6,973 nucleotides of DNA from an uncultured Clostridia bacterium (lineage in GTDB: Bacteria; Bacillota; Clostridia; Christensenellales; Borkfalkiaceae). The position numbers and the translations under genes are program-made. Numbering within the stretch: the stretch's first letter is position 1; every line of letters begins with the position of its first letter. The DNA is taken from NCBI GenBank assembly GCA_934247855.1, contig CAKQKA010000082.1:1-6973 (forward strand). Reading direction: 5' to 3'. Shown one piece after another: positions 5,352 through 6,973 of the stretch. The notes beneath the pieces were generated by a model. The model did not search any database and was not told where the DNA came from. It worked only from the letters and a program-made list of their open reading frames with translations.

Positions 5352-5660
5352 AGAAAAGCACAGCGAGATCTGTCTGTATGGCTTGAAAATTATGCTAAAC
5401 CGACGATGAAAAGATGAACGTACGAGAGGTATTCGCAGGTTGCAAAAGCAGTATTAACATGCAGGTTAAGCATTGCACGTTAATGTTATGTACACGCAAA
5501 TGCGGCAGAGAGCGTGAATTCGTTTTTCCGCAAGGGGATGAAATAAGGCGCCTTCCATAAGGAAAACGCCTTGCTTAAATTACTCTATTTGAGAATTACC
5601 GAATTGTACGCGAAATTGAAAGGTACGAGCCTACAGAACCGGGTAATGGTCAGAAAACAA
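5352..5660 (+). ncRNA. candidate structured non-coding RNA, class unknown
   Basis: There is no credible ORF on either strand between the dcd terminator and the permease 3' end, yet local stems are dense. They are: 5453-5462 with 5475-5484 (10 positions, one mismatch); CACGC 5493-5497 with GCGTG 5512-5516; 5525-5529 with 5534-5538, capped by a GCAA tetraloop; AAGGCG 5545-5550 with CGCCTT 5567-5572, enclosing TTCC/GGAA with a four-base loop; and 5578-5585 with 5591-5597 (one bulge). ATTACC 5595-5600 can also pair with GGTAAT 5642-5647. The GNRA loop exists only in the plus-strand reading, which suggests that orientation. A TAAAAT at 5346-5351 could be a -10 box but has no good -35. No terminator is seen at the 3' side, so both ends are approximate. 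It does not match the tRNA, tmRNA, RNase P, SRP or common riboswitch cores I checked by eye. The raiA RNA class is worth testing, but I cannot confirm it. Confidence 0.4.
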
Positions 5661-5698
5661 CTTTGACTTATACTTCCGACCTTCGTTTGTTAATGTTT

Positions 5699-6973
5699 TT
5701 ATTCAACTGCTTTCAGACTCTCGTTCATCTTTGTTTTTACTATTTTTGGTCTCGACATAAGCGTTACAAGCAGAGTGAATCCAAAAACTATAACGGGAAT
5801 CAACAGCCACATGAACCAATTGACGTCTCCTACCGCTCCGATGCCTATCGTCTTGAACACAAGCGTTGCAAGTCCTGTTCCTACCGGATATCCGAGAAGA
5901 ATGCCAAAGAACGTACTGATGTATATTTCACGATATATATATCCGCATATTTCTCCGTCGTGATAACCGAGTACCATAAGAGTCGCTATTTCTCTTTCTC
6001 TTTCGCTGATATTTATCGTCGTAAGCGTATTTATTACGACCGCGGTCAAAAGCCCCGCGAAAGCAACGATTACCAAAGCTACCCCGATAATCGAAGGCGA
6101 GCCGAAATCACCGAAGAGGCACATATCGAGAAGGGCAAGCCCTGCAAACACGAGCCCCGACGAAACGGCTACCGATACAAGCATCATGAAAAATCTCGTT
6201 TTATACCTGAAAACGTTTCTCATCGAAGATTTATACTTAAACGAAAGACGTTTCCATATAAAAGGAATTCTCTCAAGCAGTATTCTCTTACCGCTTTTAG
6301 GGGGCTTCGGGCGTAGAAGCTCGGCGGGAGCGTTATTCGCAAGCCGCATGCCGACGGAAAATACCGCAATCAACGTAACCGCTATAATTGCGCCGAGCGA
6401 AATAAAGTAATAGCTCGGATTGACCACCACGGATATGGGAGGCAAAACATGTCCGTAGCCAAAAACTATACATATCAGCCACGAAACGCCGTATCCGACA
6501 AAAAAGCCGACGCAGCCGCCGACGGCAAGCGCGACGAGCGCAAAGAAAACATACCTCAACACGATACTCATCGAACCGTATCCGAGCGTTTTCAGACAAG
6601 CGATTTGCGAACGTTCTTCATCCATAAGCCGCATCATGGACGACAATACGACTAGAAGGGTTACGGCGATAAAAATCACCATTAAAATATTGCCTATCCC
6701 TCGAACCTTATCCGCGGCTGCGATGATCGATTTGAAACTGTAATTATCGTAAAGCGTAATTACGCGTATGTCTTCGCCTAAAAGTTTCGTAAGTTCCGTC
6801 TTTTCTTCTTCGACATATTTTTCATAACCCGTAGAAAAAGAATGGAATAAATCCCTATCTCTCGCTTTTATATACAAATCGCCTTTCGGCATGAATGCGC
6901 ATACGTCCGTCGGACAGTATAAAATATTTTCGAGCAGGTCGAGTTTGTTTATATCGGACGCATTGTCGGGAAT
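5699..6973 (-). CDS. FtsX/MacB-type ABC transporter permease, C-terminal part (partial)
   Basis: This is the membrane subunit of an ABC transporter of the large FtsX-like type. Such proteins usually couple to a MacB/LolD-like ATPase for export or cell-envelope functions; the substrate cannot be told. The frame is open from the window edge, so the N-terminus lies outside, and 424 residues are visible to TAA 5701-5699. After a charged extracytoplasmic segment (visible residues about 1-93) come TM1 (95-115), the coupling segment ERSQIACLKTLGYG, TM2 (141-168) and TM3 (188-210). A basic cytoplasmic linker with RNVFRYKTRF is followed by TM4 (260-283), TM5 (294-318), a second coupling segment ISEREREIATLMVLGY (322-337), TM6 (353-374) and TM7 (383-406), ending MNESLKAVE. 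These are two FtsX domains. The loop between TM4 and TM5 is only about ten residues. An ATG at 6892 lies inside the protein and is not the start. The ATPase gene is not in the window. Confidence 0.93.
   Translation of the reverse strand: MPDNASDINKLDLLENILYCPTDVCAFMPKGDLYIKARDRDLFHSFSTGYEKYVEEEKTELTKLLGEDIRVITLYDNYSFKSIIAAADKVRGIGNILMVIFIAVTLLVVLSSMMRLMDEERSQIACLKTLGYGSMSIVLRYVFFALVALAVGGCVGFFVGYGVSWLICIVFGYGHVLPPISVVVNPSYYFISLGAIIAVTLIAVFSVGMRLANNAPAELLRPKPPKSGKRILLERIPFIWKRLSFKYKSSMRNVFRYKTRFFMMLVSVAVSSGLVFAGLALLDMCLFGDFGSPSIIGVALVIVAFAGLLTAVVINTLTTINISEREREIATLMVLGYHDGEICGYIYREIYISTFFGILLGYPVGTGLATLVFKTIGIGAVGDVNWFMWLLIPVIVFGFTLLVTLMSRPKIVKTKMNESLKAVE

Noticed and set aside
5621..5652. RNase P RNA 3' end (CTACAGAACCGGG-like)
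   Set aside because: The ACAGAA core resembles the end of RNase P RNA, but the essential 5' GAGGAAAGTCC-type element is missing from the region.
5663..6316. 217-codon plus-strand frame opposite the permease
   Set aside because: It is antisense to the FtsX-type permease. Its Tyr/Arg/Lys-rich composition is the mirror of membrane-segment codons.

Overview
The window looks like chromosomal DNA of a low-to-medium GC Gram-positive bacterium, probably a member of the Clostridia. The reasons are a groES-groEL operon behind a HrcA-type CIRCE operator, strong AGGAGG-type ribosome binding sites, consensus sigma-A promoters and intrinsic terminators. Placement below class level is a guess.

Layout. (1) Positions 1-1000 are a gene graveyard. 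There is a beta-galactosidase (GH2/LacZ-like) fragment with an internal deletion and frameshift, then a fragment on the minus strand that I cannot name, then a plus-strand C-terminal fragment resembling an alpha-L-fucosidase-type glycosidase. (2) Positions 1000-1528 hold no recognisable large gene. They contain short repeats, hairpins and a possible 44-residue Cys/Arg-rich ORF on the minus strand. That ORF has its Shine-Dalgarno in a hairpin loop, its start codon in the stem, and a terminator-like hairpin downstream. (3) Positions 1468-3715, minus strand, form a complete groESL operon: perfect -35/-10 hexamers, CIRCE at the start site, a leader of about 195 nt, groES, groEL and a terminator. 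(4) Positions 3795-5318, plus strand, form a divergent unit with its own extended -10 promoter: a cyclophilin-type peptidyl-prolyl isomerase, a small protein with a PriA-N-terminus-like motif, dcd (dCTP deaminase family) and a strong terminator. (5) Positions 5319-5698 carry no gene but are rich in local hairpins, including a GNRA-capped one. This is the best candidate for an undescribed or unassigned structured RNA. (6) Position 5699 to the window end, minus strand, holds the C-terminal part of a large FtsX/MacB-type ABC transporter permease, cut by the window edge.

How the parts relate. GroES/GroEL and the cyclophilin both act in protein folding and are transcribed divergently from one shared 370-base intergenic region, but only the groESL side shows a CIRCE operator. 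dcd supplies dUTP or dUMP for thymidylate synthesis and has no obvious functional tie to the cyclophilin beyond co-transcription. The carbohydrate-gene remnants at the left suggest past loss of a glycan-use locus.
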